From NCBI GenBank assembly GCA_015183035.1, contig JACZZP010000006.1:1550001-1614000 (forward strand): a DNA stretch of 64,000 bases, in the 5' to 3' direction. Under the pieces are notes generated by a model. It was not told where the DNA came from and did not search any database. It worked only from the letters and a program-made list of their open reading frames with translations. Source of the DNA: Meloidogyne chitwoodi. Taxonomy: Eukaryota; Nematoda; Chromadorea; Rhabditida; Meloidogynidae. This document shows, piece by piece, positions 48,186-59,994 of the stretch (positions within the stretch are counted from its first letter, which is position 1; the number at the start of each line of letters is the position of its first letter). The translations under genes and the position numbers were made by a program.

Positions 48186-48902
48186 TTATTTAAATATATT
48201 TATTTAATATTTAAAATATTTTACATTCTTCTTAAAATATAAGTGTTTTTTAAAAATTCATTATTTACTTAAAAAATGAAAATAAATATTTAGTACTTAT
48301 TTTTAAGGCACAAATATATATTCATTAAATATGTATTTATTTTATTTAAACAAAATTATTAATAGATGGGCATTTAAATTATTTTTGACAAATACATATA
48401 AAGAAAAAAGTTAATAAATTGACTTTTATTTTATTTTTGTAATTTTATTTCTGAAAAAACTTTTTTATGTAAAAGTAAAGGCTTTTTTTGTTTGAAATAA
48501 AGGCAATTTTCTGAAAAAAAAAGATTGGCAAATATTCTTGACTTTTAAATTAAAGCATTCTTTTTTTAGTCATAATGCACTCACTACAAATATAAGAATG
48601 TTTATGTAAAAATATATAATAAAATTTATTTAAAAAAAATATTATATGAAAAAAAGGAAAATATTTAACAAAAAATTATTTTTGCCGTAAACGTCAAAAT
48701 TGAATATACCTAAATATAATAAAGAGTAAAATAAACAAAACATATAACTTTAATAAAATTCTTAAAAAAATAAATTAATTTTTATTTTACAAATTTTTAA
48801 AAATTTTTAATCACCAAAAATGAAAGAAATTTATTTTTAATAAAAAAGATATTATAATAAAATTAAAAAAAATTACTAATAAATTTAAATTAAAAGTCAC
48901 AA
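48186..48902. other. AT-rich intergenic DNA
   Basis: Upstream region of the Cys-rich gene and 3' flank of the SH2-pseudokinase gene. No feature was recognised. Confidence 0.45.
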
Positions 48903-50795
48903 TTAAAAGAAACGTCCAATAACATGTGCTAAATCTAAAATACGTTTTTCACTTTCCAAAATACGAAAAATTTCAGAGAAATAAGGCCTTTCAGAACGAT
49001 CAGGTAAAAGAGCTGAAGGAATAATTTTACTAAAAAATAATTTAAAAAATAATTAAAAAAAGGTATTCAAACGCGAGAGATTCAGGTGCATGTGGAAGTT
49101 GTTCTGAAGCTTTTAGAAAAACTGCTTTTCGTCTTTTTCTTTAAAAAAATTATTTTATTTATTTATTAAAAAAATATTTAAACTGTTCAGGCATTCCTTG
49201 TTGAGCTTCTTTTTTATCTAAATGTCCAGGCATAAAATAAGGATCGTCTCTTCCACCTGTTAATGCAAGAAATTCTTCCATACTTGAATAACTAAAAAAA
49301 TAAAAAATAAATTATTTATTTATTTTTTACATAATTCTATTCCCAAATTGATTATGTGTATAGATTTGCCAAATTAATTGACCAAATGTCCAAACTTGAG
49401 AAGTAGAATCAAATAAATTATTAATTAATGTTTCTACTGGCAAATAACTAAAAATAAATATATGAAGCAACCATTTATATAATATATTCAAAATATATTT
49501 TATTTAAAATAATAATATATATTTACCGCCATCCATCACTGTACATAATAGTTCTTTGATTAATAGAATTTGGCAAATTTCTTTGAAAAAGATTTAAATC
49601 TCCAGGATCATTTTCTGTCCAAAAATCAGAAAGACGTAAATTTTCCATTTTATCTAATAAACAACAACGAGTACTCAAACGGCGATGTAAAATTCCTCTA
49701 TCAATAAGAAAATTTAATCCTTTAGCTGCCTTAAAAGAATATTTAAATGATTAGATTTGCAGATTATATTTAAGAGTTGAGTTTTTTTAAATTATTATTT
49801 TTTATATAATTATTTATATTTTAAAATATTTATTTCTTAAAGGACTTAAAATAATTTAAATAAATAAAAAAACTTGATATGCCCATTTAATATATTGACG
49901 TGAAGGTAAAATATTTTGTTGATTAAATAAACGGTCAAAAAGAGAAATTGCCGATTCAATTTGATCAAATCTAATAAATATTAATGGAAATCCATTATAA
50001 GAACAAGAATGTAAAATAAAAAAGTCCAAAAATTTAACTAAATTTCTGAAAAATAAAAAAAGAGTATTTAAATAATATTAATAAAATTACCTATGTTTAA
50101 GTTCAATTAATTTCTCCAAATCATTTTCAATATTTTTATAACTTGCAAATTCACTACGTAATATTCTTATAAAACTAGGCTCAATTTTATCAGTTTGAAC
50201 ACAATCATAAATATTTACACATTGTCCATAACCAAAACGTCCGGCAACTGAAATATTTAATTTTTATCTTAAAACAATTTACATAAAACTTTAATTAAAA
50301 TAATTTAAAAAAATATATATAATTTACATTTTCTTCTTTTAATAGGTCTAATTAATTGAAATTGATCTCCTTCTCTTGTTTGTATAAAACAAGTATCTCT
50401 TCCACTAGAAAATGTTAAAACCAAATCTTCAAGTTTAGAAAAGGTTTCATTTAAAAAAGAAAAACAAATTTGTCCAGATTTCTTAAAAATTAAAATTTAT
50501 TAATTTTTAAATTAAAAAACTTGAATAATGTCAATTGAAAATTCTTGTAATTTTCCATAAACTTTAACAGACAAAAGTAATTGAAATTCTTTATAATCCT
50601 TTTTAAAAAATATTAAAAAAATATTTTTCCTTTAAAATATACTTGAATAAGAAAATCTCCATCTTTTTCTAATAATTCTTTTGTTTCACTTAAATTTAAA
50701 CCTTTAGGACCATGAAAAAAGGAACAATTCATTAAACTAAATTTAAATGCATTTAGTGATTGCATTGGAAAATTAATGGTCACAAAATTATTCAT
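48903..50795 (-). CDS. SH2 plus tyrosine-kinase-like protein, apparent pseudokinase
   Basis: Start taken at 50795 (MNNFVTINFPMQS); an upstream in-frame ATG at 50870 adds a hydrophobic stretch. A divergent SH2 domain comes first (CSFFHGPKGLNLSETKELLE, KDGDFLIQVYFK) in which the phosphotyrosine-binding Arg of FLVR is replaced by Gln. Then a kinase fold like nematode FER/FES-type kinases: VAGRFGYGQCVNIY glycine loop, SFIRILR where VAVK is expected (Lys to Arg), HRRLSTRCCLL instead of HRDLAARNCLL (catalytic Asp lost), LSDFW instead of DFG, SQVWTFGQLIWQIYT, and a C-lobe end LLPDRSERPYFSEIFRIL. All key catalytic residues appear changed, so it is probably catalytically dead and regulatory. Confidence 0.8.
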
Positions 50796-51155
50796 AATAA
50801 TTAAATATTTAAAATTAAAGTCTGAAAAAAAAGAAAATATTAGAAATAAATTATAATTGAAAAGCTTCAAAACTTAAAATTTATTTAAATTTGTAAAAAA
50901 TTTAATTAAAATACCTATTTTTATCAGAACTTAGAATTATTAAAAAGAAGAACTTTATTAAATTTATTATATTGAAAACACTAAATAAAAATAAAGAAAA
51001 TAAAACTTTATTTTATATTAATTTTATAATGAATGAATAATTTAGACATAGCAAAGAAAATATATATATATTTACAATTATTATTGATTATTAATATAGG
51101 AAAATGAATTAATACAATTTACAATAATGAGGGTGATTTTTATTTAATTTTTATG
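50796..51155. other. Short intergenic region
   Basis: 360 bp between the kinase-like gene and REEP gene, both minus strand. AT-rich; nothing specific was recognised. Confidence 0.4.
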
Positions 51156-52034
51156 TCACTTATGGCCAAATCTTTCTGAACAGAGATACCAGACCAACAG
51201 AGCGCCCTTCTCTCATTCGGAAGCAATCTTGGCATTGCTAAAAAATTAAATATTATTTTAAAAATTTTTCTTTTGTTTTAACCTCATTAGAGAGGAATTA
51301 CTAATCGCATCGAATGCTGGATCCACATATTTGGCATAAAGATTGTGTGCTCCAAAGGTTTGAGGCAATGCCAAGTAGAGCAAGAATACAGCCTTCAAAG
51401 CCCAGTAGAAAGGAAAATAGAAATAGATTTGCGAAGCAAACTGATCAGGCACAGAAAAGAAAGAAAATGTTGTCCAATAAACTAGCCATTGGGTGTCATC
51501 ATCTGAAAAATTTTTTAAAATTATTTATTTAATAATTATAACTTTTTAAGAAATTTTTTTACCTTTCTCAGTTGAACGAATAGCAATCACTGATTTATAC
51601 GCTGGATAGGCGAATCCAATCATATTGCAAAGAATACCAGCAAAGTTTCCAAGGATTAGGTAGAGAATTATAACAGCACTACCAATGTAGAATAACTTAA
51701 TTTTTAAAAGGAAAATCTTTTGTTTTTGTTAATAAATATTTTATTTTACCTGTTCACGTTCAATGCCTGTAACTGATTCAAGCGGAATGAAAAAAATATT
51801 CTTAGAGTTCAAAGACTGAAGCAAAACTGGACGAAGATCTCTCAACTGCTGTATCTCACTTGGACGGCTCTTAACACGTCGCACCACGTTGACACTTTTA
51901 TTGGCAACAGATCCAACACGGATTCTTGAATTAGAACGCGCAGTTGTCATCGACCTTTTACGTCGTGCAAAAGCATTACTGTCGTCGTAGTCACTTCGTC
52001 GACGAACTCCGGTGTTGTTGATGTTGCCAGACAT
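51156..52034 (-). CDS. REEP: REEP / TB2-DP1-HVA22 (Yop1) family ER-shaping protein
   Basis: Start MSGNINNTGVRRRSDYD at 52034 gives a basic, Ser/Arg-rich N-terminal extension (ARRKRSMTTARSNSR). It is followed by the family core: FYIGSAVIILYLILGNFAG, IGFAYPAYKSVIAIRSTEK, DDTQWLVYWTTFSFFSV, FYFPFYWALKAVFLLYLALP, FGAHNLYAKYVDPAF. Hairpin membrane segments of this type bend ER tubules (REEP5/6, Yop1). Stop at 51156 after LVSLFRKIWP. Four exons. The long N-terminal arm is not usual for REEP5. Confidence 0.9.
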
Positions 52035-52371
52035 GGTGATTGTTGTTGTGAATTGGTTGAGTTTGTTACTTTCTTAGAGTATTAGTAGAAGATATAGTAG
52101 CAAATTAATTTTTAATTTTTGTTTTTATATGAAGAATTGAATTAATTTTATATTATTTGAGAGAGTATTTTATATTACCTATATCTTCTCTCACTTATTT
52201 CTCTTCTTGAAAAAAATCTTCCTTTATAAGAAAAAAGGGAGTAATAAATTATTTAATTTTTAACAAAAATTTATAAATTTTATGTAATCAACAAAGTTTA
52301 AATATAAAAATTATTGGAAAAAATAAATCTATTAAAAAATATATATATATACAATAATTATTTATTATTAA
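52035..52371. other. Short intergenic region
   Basis: 337 bp: REEP promoter side plus globin 3' flank. Nothing specific was recognised. Confidence 0.4.
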
Positions 52372-53703
52372 TTATTGAAATTTATCAGCTTTTTCTCTTT
52401 CTTTTAATTCAGATCGTTTTAAAGCATAAGAATTGATGAAAGTATTAATAATAAAAGAACAAAGACGGCTAAATGCTATAACAGTTTCTTTTCTTTCATT
52501 TGTTGTCTCAAATTCTATACAAGCAATTAAACCTTTTAAAATAAATAAAATTTAATTTAAATTAATTATTTTTTTAAAACCAAGAAATTGTTGTTGATAA
52601 ATATCCAAAAAATGTGGTTTCATTCCAAAACGTTCATATTCTGCATGTCTTTCTCCTAATTTTATACAAGAATCTAACATTTTTTGTTCTTCCATATTTA
52701 ATTCATAAATTAATCTTTTAAATAAAATAGTAAATTAATATGTACATTTAATAGATATAAATATAATCTTTTATTATTTTAATTATTTATTAAAAGGTCT
52801 CATTTATTTTTTAATTATAGTTTAATTTATTATAAATATTTAAGCATTTTTATTTTAATTCCTTAATTAAATAATTTTGCAAATTATAATTTTTAATTTT
52901 TTTAAAGTTCAAATAGAACTAATTCTCTTATCTGTCAATAAAAATAATAAATATTTGGATAATTTAAAAAATTGTTTTTTAAATAGGGTAAATACAAGCA
53001 AACATTTATTTATTATTAAATATTCGAATAATAAAATTTAATAAAAAATTAATTAATTTTACCTTTCGTAGAATTTAAATTGTGCTTGACTATAAAATAA
53101 AAAAAAAAGGAATAGTTAAATAAAAAGAAATAAAATTATACCAAATTTTATTTAATTTTGGCCATTTTCTTAAATCTCTATAGCAATATCTACCACAAGC
53201 AATAATTTCATTAAGTTTTGGACTTGCTTCAATACATCTTAACATTGTTTTATGAAAAATGTCTGTCTTTTTAGTAATTATGTGCTGACGCCAACAACGA
53301 GCTATTCTACAAAATTAATAAATTAAAAATTTAAATTTTGGATGGTTTTGTCCAATATTAATTAATATAAAATATAAATATTTAATACTTTATTTATAAA
53401 ATAAAAAAACAAACAGTTCACGGTCATGCATTGTAAGAAGACAATTATAATTATTTTGAAATTTATTAATATCTAAATTAAAAAATAATTATTTCTTTAT
53501 TTTAATTAAATACCATAAATTTGTTTTGGTAAAACTAAAACAAAAGTCTTAACTTTAATTGCATTTATAACATTAACAGGTAAAACTTTTGTTTGATCAG
53601 TTGCAGTAATTAATGATTCTCCTCCATACATTATTGTTGCATTTAATTTAGGTCTAATTTTATTATTATTTTTTAATATTATTTTTGTACATCCATTTCC
53701 CAT
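52372..53703 (-). CDS. Nematode globin-like protein, N-myristoylation candidate
   Basis: Start [16 protein letters not shown] at 53703; MGNGC is a myristoylation/palmitoylation-type start. After a divergent linker comes a globin-like helical run: [57 protein letters not shown] (proximal His of helix F), [20 protein letters not shown], then [16 protein letters not shown]. Membrane-tethered globins of this design are common in nematodes (glb family). The distal residue cannot be assigned safely because the middle exons are short and AT-rich. Stop at 52372. Confidence 0.72.
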
Positions 53704-54830
53704 TTTTTAAATAAAATAATTAATTTAAAAGATTTATTTTTAATTTTTTATTCTTCTTAAAATAATTATATATGTAAATAAATTTAGTAGGTAGTGAAAA
53801 TATATTTTAATAGAAAATAAAAAAAATTTATTTTAAATATTTTTTTATTATAAAATATTTCTAGAAAGCTAAGCTCTGTTAAGAACAGAAAATAATTTTA
53901 AATATAATTAAAAATAAGGTCTTGAAAATTTAAAAATAAATTTTAATTTTTAAAAATATTAACTGTTGCATAATTATTAAAATATTCTTATTAATAAAAA
54001 AAATAAAGGTTAAATTGATTTATTTTTAAAATGCTTTGAAAAGTTAATTACTATGAAGATTTAATGAATTAAAAAATTTAAACTAAAAAATATAAATAAA
54101 TATATATCAATTTAATTTTTAAATTAATTTTTGTATTATTTAATTAAAATAAACTTTTAATAAAATAATAATCCAAATATTTTTTTATTATTAAAATTAA
54201 TAAAAAAAAGAGGAATATTTTAAAATAAAAAAGATTAAACAAAAATTGTTTAAAAAAGAATTAAGTTGAGAGAAATTATTAATAAAATAAATAAAATAAA
54301 TAAATTAAAAAAAAAAAAGTATATCTGAACATTAAAAATTATTTAAGTAATATTGACCAAATTTAAAATAAATTTTTCTATAAATCTATGAAATGTGAAT
54401 AAAAATACTTAAGTTTGGTAATTATTTTTAAAAATAAAAATAATCAAATTTTAAGATATAACAAAAAAAAAAAGAATAAAAAGGTGTGGGTTTCAATAAT
54501 TTTATTTGCTATTTCAATTTTTATTAATAATTTGTAAATAAATAAAAATATTATTTTCTACCATTAAATATATAAAACAAGAGTCGATAATAAAATTATT
54601 TAATTTAATAAAAAATAAAAAAATTATTTGTTGTAAACAAGATCTTAATAATTAAATAATTTTTTAATAAAAATAATAAATTAATTCAATAAATAATATT
54701 TTGACGTTATTTATTTTTAATGTAAAAAAGAGTAAAAGTAAAAATATAAAATATATATAGAAGCTAAATAAAATTATTTATTTATTTTTAGTCATTATTA
54801 AAATTATTTAGTGAAATTCCACCTATAAGA
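53704..54830. other. AT-rich intergenic DNA, no feature seen
   Basis: 1.1 kb of A/T-rich sequence upstream of the globin gene. No ORF, repeat or RNA gene is supported. Confidence 0.5.
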
Positions 54831-55239
54831 ATAAAATAGGGTGTTTTTTGAGTTTTTTTATAATAACTTTATAAATTTTGATTTTTATATATATAAAGTT
54901 ATATCCATTCGATAGATTAGGGAAAGGGCTATCGAATGTATATAAACGTTTTTTGAAAAATGTCGAACAATGTCGAAAAAATGTCAAAAAACATGTTTTT
55001 TTTCAAGAGAAAAAGGGCAGTAGCTGTGGTTTTTGGACTACAACTTTTTTGTGGATAAAGGTACAGAGTTGGTCCCAACGGTAGGGCACACCTTCAGACT
55101 TTGGGCTATCGAATGGTATAAAAATTAAAAAGATCGGATAAAGATTTAGGGTAGATGTCCTCTGGAATGGAATTTAAAAATTGAGATTTATGAGATGGTA
55201 GGCAAAGACAAAAGAACTTTTATTTAAAAATGGATAAGA

Positions 55240-55312
55240 TGAGTTGTGGTGTAGTGGTAATGTGCTTGATTTGCTAATTTTAATGCGGGTTCGAACTCGT
55301 AGGTCGGAAATA
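55240..55312 (+). repeat. tRNA-derived sequence (SINE head or tRNA pseudogene)
   Basis: Contains a good box A (TGGTGTAGTGGTAATG) and, about 33 nt on, a box B (GGGTTCGAACTC), the internal RNA polymerase III promoter arrangement of tRNA genes. Acceptor and T stems do not pair well, so it is not a functional tRNA. It sits immediately before the 33-bp satellite. Confidence 0.55.
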
Positions 55313-55328
55313 TTTTTTTAAAATGTTT

Positions 55329-56076
55329 CAAGGCCATCTAGACGCAAGACAAATAATCGCAAGGGTCCATCTAGACGCAGGACATGTAATCGCAAGGGGC
55401 CATCTAGACGCAGGACAATTAATCGCAATTGGCCATCTAGACGCAGGACAAGTAATCGCAAGGGTCCATCTAGACGCAGGACATGTAATCGCAATTGGCC
55501 ATCTAGACGCAAGACAATTAATCGCAAGGGGCCAACTAGACGCAAGACAATTAATCGCAGGGGGCAATTTAGACGCAGGACAATTAATCGCAGGGGGCCA
55601 TTTAGACGCAAGACAATTATTCGCAAGGGGCCATTTAGACGCAGGACAATTAATCGCAAGAGGCCATTTAGCCGCAAGACAATTAATCGCAAGGGGCCAT
55701 CTAGACGCAGTACAAATAATCGCAAGGGGCCATCTAGACGCAAGTCAAGTAATCGCAATGGGCCATTTAGACGCAAGACAATTATTCGCAAGGGGCCATT
55801 TAGACGCAAGACAATTATTCGCAAGGGGCCATTTAGACGCAGGACAAATAATCGCAAGGGGCCATCTAGACGCAGGACAAATAATCGCAAGGGGCCATTT
55901 AGCCGATAGACAATTAATCGCAAGGGGCCATTTAGACGCAAGAAAATTATTCGCAAGGGGCCATCTAGACGCAGGACAATTAATCGCAAGGGGCTAGCTA
56001 GACGCAAGTCAAGTAATCGCAAGGGGCCATCTAGACGCAAGACAATTAATCGCAAGGGGCCATTTAGCGCAGGACA
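55329..56076. repeat. 33-bp tandem repeat array
   Basis: About 22 copies of a 33-bp unit of the form GGGCCATCTAGACGCAGGAC AATTAATCGCAAG. Copies differ by point changes only and the period is kept almost throughout; one base is lost near 56069. Because 33 is a multiple of three and the unit has no stop in some frames, long open frames appear on both strands; they are not genes. GC content is well above flanking DNA. Confidence 0.92.
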
Positions 56077-56155
56077 AGTTATGCCTTTTTATACAAAAAA
56101 TCAAATTTAAAAAGTAATTAATAAATTCAAAAAAACTTTATATTTCTCTTATAAG

Positions 56156-56747
56156 TAGAGATCGGATTTTTAGGTTATAACCTATTTTTTTCACAAATCA
56201 GTCTTGATGAATCAAGCTCAAATCTGCAGTTATTTTTGAAAAATTATGTGTTTAGACGTGACCTATTGGCATGTCCCAAAACCTATTTTGGCGTTTTGTA
56301 ACCTAAAATAGGTGACAACCTATTTGGGCTTTTTGTCACCTTTTTTGTATATTTTCGTCAAAATTTATAAAATTTTAAAATTTTCGTATATATTTAGACA
56401 AAATTTAAGAAAATTTTAAAATAAAATGCAAAAATTCAATTAAAACCCGAGTAATTACTTAAAAATATCACTAATAAAAAAGTGACAAAATGTCACTAAT
56501 AAAAAGTGACAAAATATCATTTTTTACGATAAATTAGCTACTATAATGCGTTTTTGACTTTTTTTTAATCGAATTCGTTATTTTTTGTTATTTTTGCCTA
56601 TAATTTTTGTAAAAATCGCCAAAATAATGAATAGAATAAAAAAATTTTTTAACCTATTTTGAAGTTTTTGTAACCTATTTTGGTCTTTTTTCCAACCTAT
56701 TTAGGTACCTATTATAAGGTTTTTGTCACCTAAAAATCCGATCTCTA
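56156..56747. mobile_element. Foldback MITE 4, hAT-like ends
   Basis: 592 bp. Terminal inverted repeats begin TAGAGATCGGATTTTTAGGT at both ends, flanked by a perfect 8-bp duplication CTTATAAG at 56148-56155 and 56748-56755. The interior has repeated ACCTATTTTGG/ACCTAAAATAGG words. No ORF. TAGAG ends fit the YARNG consensus of hAT elements, and 8-bp duplications are hAT-typical. Confidence 0.85.
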
Positions 56748-56826
56748 CTTATAAGATAGGTGGAAATAGTGCACTGAAAAAAGAAACGCTTCGCGCGTGT
56801 ATCTATATAAGCTCTTTTTATGTCTA

Positions 56827-57780
56827 TATGAGCTTGATTTGAGCTAGAGATGAGCTCGATTTTAGCTCAAGATGAGCATGATTTGATCTCAAGATTAGCA
56901 TCATTTAAGCTCAAAAGGAGCTCGATTTGAGCTCACGATGAGCATGATTTGAGCTGAAAAGGAGCTCGATTTGAGCTCATGATGAGCTTGAGTTGAGCTC
57001 AAAAGGAGCTCGATTTAAGCTCAAGATTAGCATGATTTGAGCTCAAAAGGATCTCGATTTGAGCTAATGATGAGCATGATTTTAGCTCGAGGTGAACTTG
57101 ATTTGAGCTCAAGATGAGCATGATTTTAGTCAATTTAAGCTCAAGATGAGCATGATTTGAGCTCATGATGAGCTTGAGTTGAGCTCAAAAGGAGCTTTAC
57201 TTAAGCTCAAGATGAGCATGTTTTGAGCTCAAAAGGATCTCGATTTGAGCTAATGATGAGCATGATTTTAGCTCAATTTAAGCTCTAGATGAGCTCTATT
57301 TATGTTCTATATGAGCTTGATTTGAGCTCCTCGATTTGAGCTCAAAAGGAGCTTTATTTGAGCTTAAGATTAGCATGATTTGAGCTCAAAAGGAGCTCGA
57401 TTTGAGCTCAAGATGAGCATGATTTGAGCTCAAGATTAGCATGATTTGAGCTCATGATGAGCATGATTTGAGCTCAAAAGGAGCTCGATTTGAGCTCAAA
57501 AGGAGCTCGATTTGAGCTCAAAAGGAGCTCGATTTGAGCTCAAGATTAGCATGATTTGAGCTCAAAATGAGCTCAAATCGATCTCATATTGTGCTCGCTT
57601 TGAGCTCAATTTAAGCTCGTGAGCTCGAGATTTACTCGATTTGAGCTCTATATGAGCTCGATTTAAGCTCTATTGAGCTCGAGATGAACTCGATTTAAAA
57701 CCAAGATGAGCATGATTTAAGCTCAAGATGAGCTCGATTTGAGCTCAATTTAAGCTCTATATGAGTTCGAGATGAACCAA
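56827..57780. repeat. 22-bp GAGCTC-rich tandem array
   Basis: Degenerate copies of 22-bp units such as GAGCTCAAGATGAGCATGAT TT and GAGCTCAAAAGGAGCTCGAT TT. Each splits into two related 11-mers. The palindrome GAGCTC recurs dozens of times. Grades directly into the 11-bp array to the right. Confidence 0.88.
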
Positions 57781-58585
57781 GTTAGGCTCAATTTTAGCCC
57801 AAGTTTGGCTCAAGCTTGGCTCATGTTAGGCTAAGTTGACAAGTTTTGTTCAAGTTTGACAAAAATTAAGCTCAAGTTTGGCTCAAGTATGGGTCAAGCT
57901 TGGCTCAAGTTTTGCTCAGGTTTAGCTCAAGTTAGGCTCAAAATTGGCTCAAGTTTAGCTCAAGTTAGGCTCAAGCTTGGCCCAAATTAGGCTCAAGTTT
58001 GGCAAAATCATGGCTCAATTTTGGGTCAAGTTAGGATCAAGTTTGGCAAAAGCTTGGCTTAACCTTGGCTCAAGTTAGGCTCAACCTTGGCTCAAATAGA
58101 CTCACGTTTGGTCAACTTTGGCTCTAACTTGGCTCAAGTTTGGCTCAAGTAGGTCAATCTTGGCTCAAGTTTGGCTCACCCTTGGCTCACACTTGGCTCA
58201 AGTTTGGCTCAAGTTAGGCTCAACATTGAATCAAGTTTGGGTAAAGTTAGGCTCAACCTTGGCTCAGGTTAGGCTCGAGTTGGCCCAAATTAGGCTCATG
58301 TTTGGCTCAATCTTGGGTCAAGTTTGTCTCAGTTAGGCTCAGGTTAGGCACATGTTTGGCTCAAGCTTGGCCCAAGTTAGGCTCAAGTTTGCTCAATTTT
58401 GGCTCAAGTTTGGCTCAAGTTTAGCTCAAGTTAGGCTCAAGCTTGGCCCAAATTAGGCTCAAGTTTGGCTCAAACTTGGCACAAGTTAGGCTCAGGTTTG
58501 CTCAAGTTTGGCTCAAGTTTGGGTCAACTTAGGCACAAGTTTGGCTCAATCTTGAATCAAGCTTGGCTCAATTTAGTCTCATATC
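57781..58585. repeat. 11-bp AGGCTCAAGTT tandem array
   Basis: Degenerate 11-bp units (GGCTCAAGTTT, GGCTCAAGTTA, GGCTCAAGCTT and others). The core GCTCAAG is shared with the 22-bp array, so the two are one satellite in two states. A 72-codon open frame (58118-58336) is a by-product. Confidence 0.88.
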
Positions 58586-59219
58586 AACATTACAGAGCCC
58601 AAAATTCCAGGACCCCTTGGAATATACTAAAAAATGTTTAGAATATTGAAAAAAATTTTATATGTGAAATTATTTTTCTAAACTGAAAGAGCCTTTAAAG
58701 TCGCGCAGCTGCTTCTCAAGGCTCGTATAAGAATAAAAAAAATCTTCAATATCAAACGAAATTTTAGAATAATTAATCCAGAAAAAGATCGTATTTAAAG
58801 TTAAAAGGGGTGTTGCATTTTTAAAAATGAAATATCTTTCAGAGATGGGTAGGTAAAAGGGTTTTCATATTAAAAATGGGGGTTGTGTTTAAAGTGTGAT
58901 TTTAATAAAACCAGGATGGATTTTAAGTTTTTTTTTGTTTTTTAGGCGGTTTTAAGGGAGTTTTTATTAACTGACAATGAGATTTTAATGAGTAATTGTT
59001 TTTTAAGCTGTGGAATGAGGGGTTGCCTTTTTACAGGGGTTAAGGAGCAGCTCATTTTGAAAGTTGGTTTTTAATTTTTAATAGAAGTTTTATTTTTAAG
59101 AGGGTTTTAGAGGTTTATTTTCTTATATTTTACCAAAATTTTCTAGAATCAGTGTTACAAGCGCGAAGCGGTTTCTTTACTCCAGTCGCGAAGCGGCTGG
59201 TTATTAAAAAATAATAAAA

Positions 59220-59994
59220 AAATAATTTTATGTATTTAAAATTAGAATTTTTTATTTTGTCATAAAAATAAGGTCAAAATTTAATTTTTTTTTAAATTTA
59301 TTATTTACTATTTAAAATAAATATTCCTTTATTGTAAAAAATATAAAAATTAAAAGTAAATTATATATTTAATAATTTAAATATATTTATAACTAATTTT
59401 AATTTTAGTAAAAAAAAAGAAATTATAAAAATTAAAACATATAAAAGCTCATAAATTATAATTACCTATATATATATATAAAATTTCAAGAATAAATCCT
59501 AATTTGGATGAAATTAAATTGTGAGGAAATAAATTTCATTTAAAAAATAATTAAGCAGTTATTTAATTTAATAAAAGTTATAAATATATAATTAATAATT
59601 TTATATTAATTATTTAGTTAAATATGTATAAAATTATAATTTTAGGACTATTAAATTTTAATTTAATTAAAATGTTGATCTAATAAACAGTCAACTTATA
59701 TAAATAAAATATTAAATTATAATTAAATATTATCTTTAGTGTTAATATAAAATAAGAAAAAATTTAAACATTTATTTTAATATTTAAATTATTTACTACA
59801 AATTGAAGAGTTATAAATTTAAGTAAAATTTATTTATTTTATTAACAATTTAAGAAAAAAAGTTACTTTTAACTTTATAATTTTATTTTTAGCAATGAAT
59901 AAAAAATTGAAAACTTAAAAATCATAATCTTATTTTTAGTAGTACATACATCGGTAACATAAAAAGTAATAATTATAATCACCAAAAATCATTA
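59220..59994. other. AT-rich intergenic DNA
   Basis: Between the satellite block and the YGQ-repeat gene. A/T runs only; no feature was recognised. Confidence 0.45.

Larger units (their letters stand above)
56780..59178. repeat. Inverted repeats flanking the 22/11-bp satellite
   Basis: AAAGAAACGCTTCGCGC at 56780-56796 faces GCGCGAAGCGGTTTCTTT at 59161-59178 in inverted orientation, with one extra base in the right copy. They bracket the 22-bp and 11-bp arrays. The 58590-59160 part between array and right copy has no recognisable gene. Confidence 0.6.

Noticed and set aside
55240..55312. Functional tRNA gene
   Set aside because: Acceptor and T stems do not pair; only the promoter boxes are recognisable.
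55318..56055. Open frames of 224-245 codons on both strands in the 33-bp array
   Set aside because: The unit length is a multiple of three without stops, so long frames arise automatically. No start context, no non-repeat protein part.
58118..58336. 72-codon ORF in the 11-bp array
   Set aside because: Pure repeat translation with no protein-like features.
55329..58585. CRISPR array
   Set aside because: Units are contiguous with no unique spacers, and the genome is eukaryotic.
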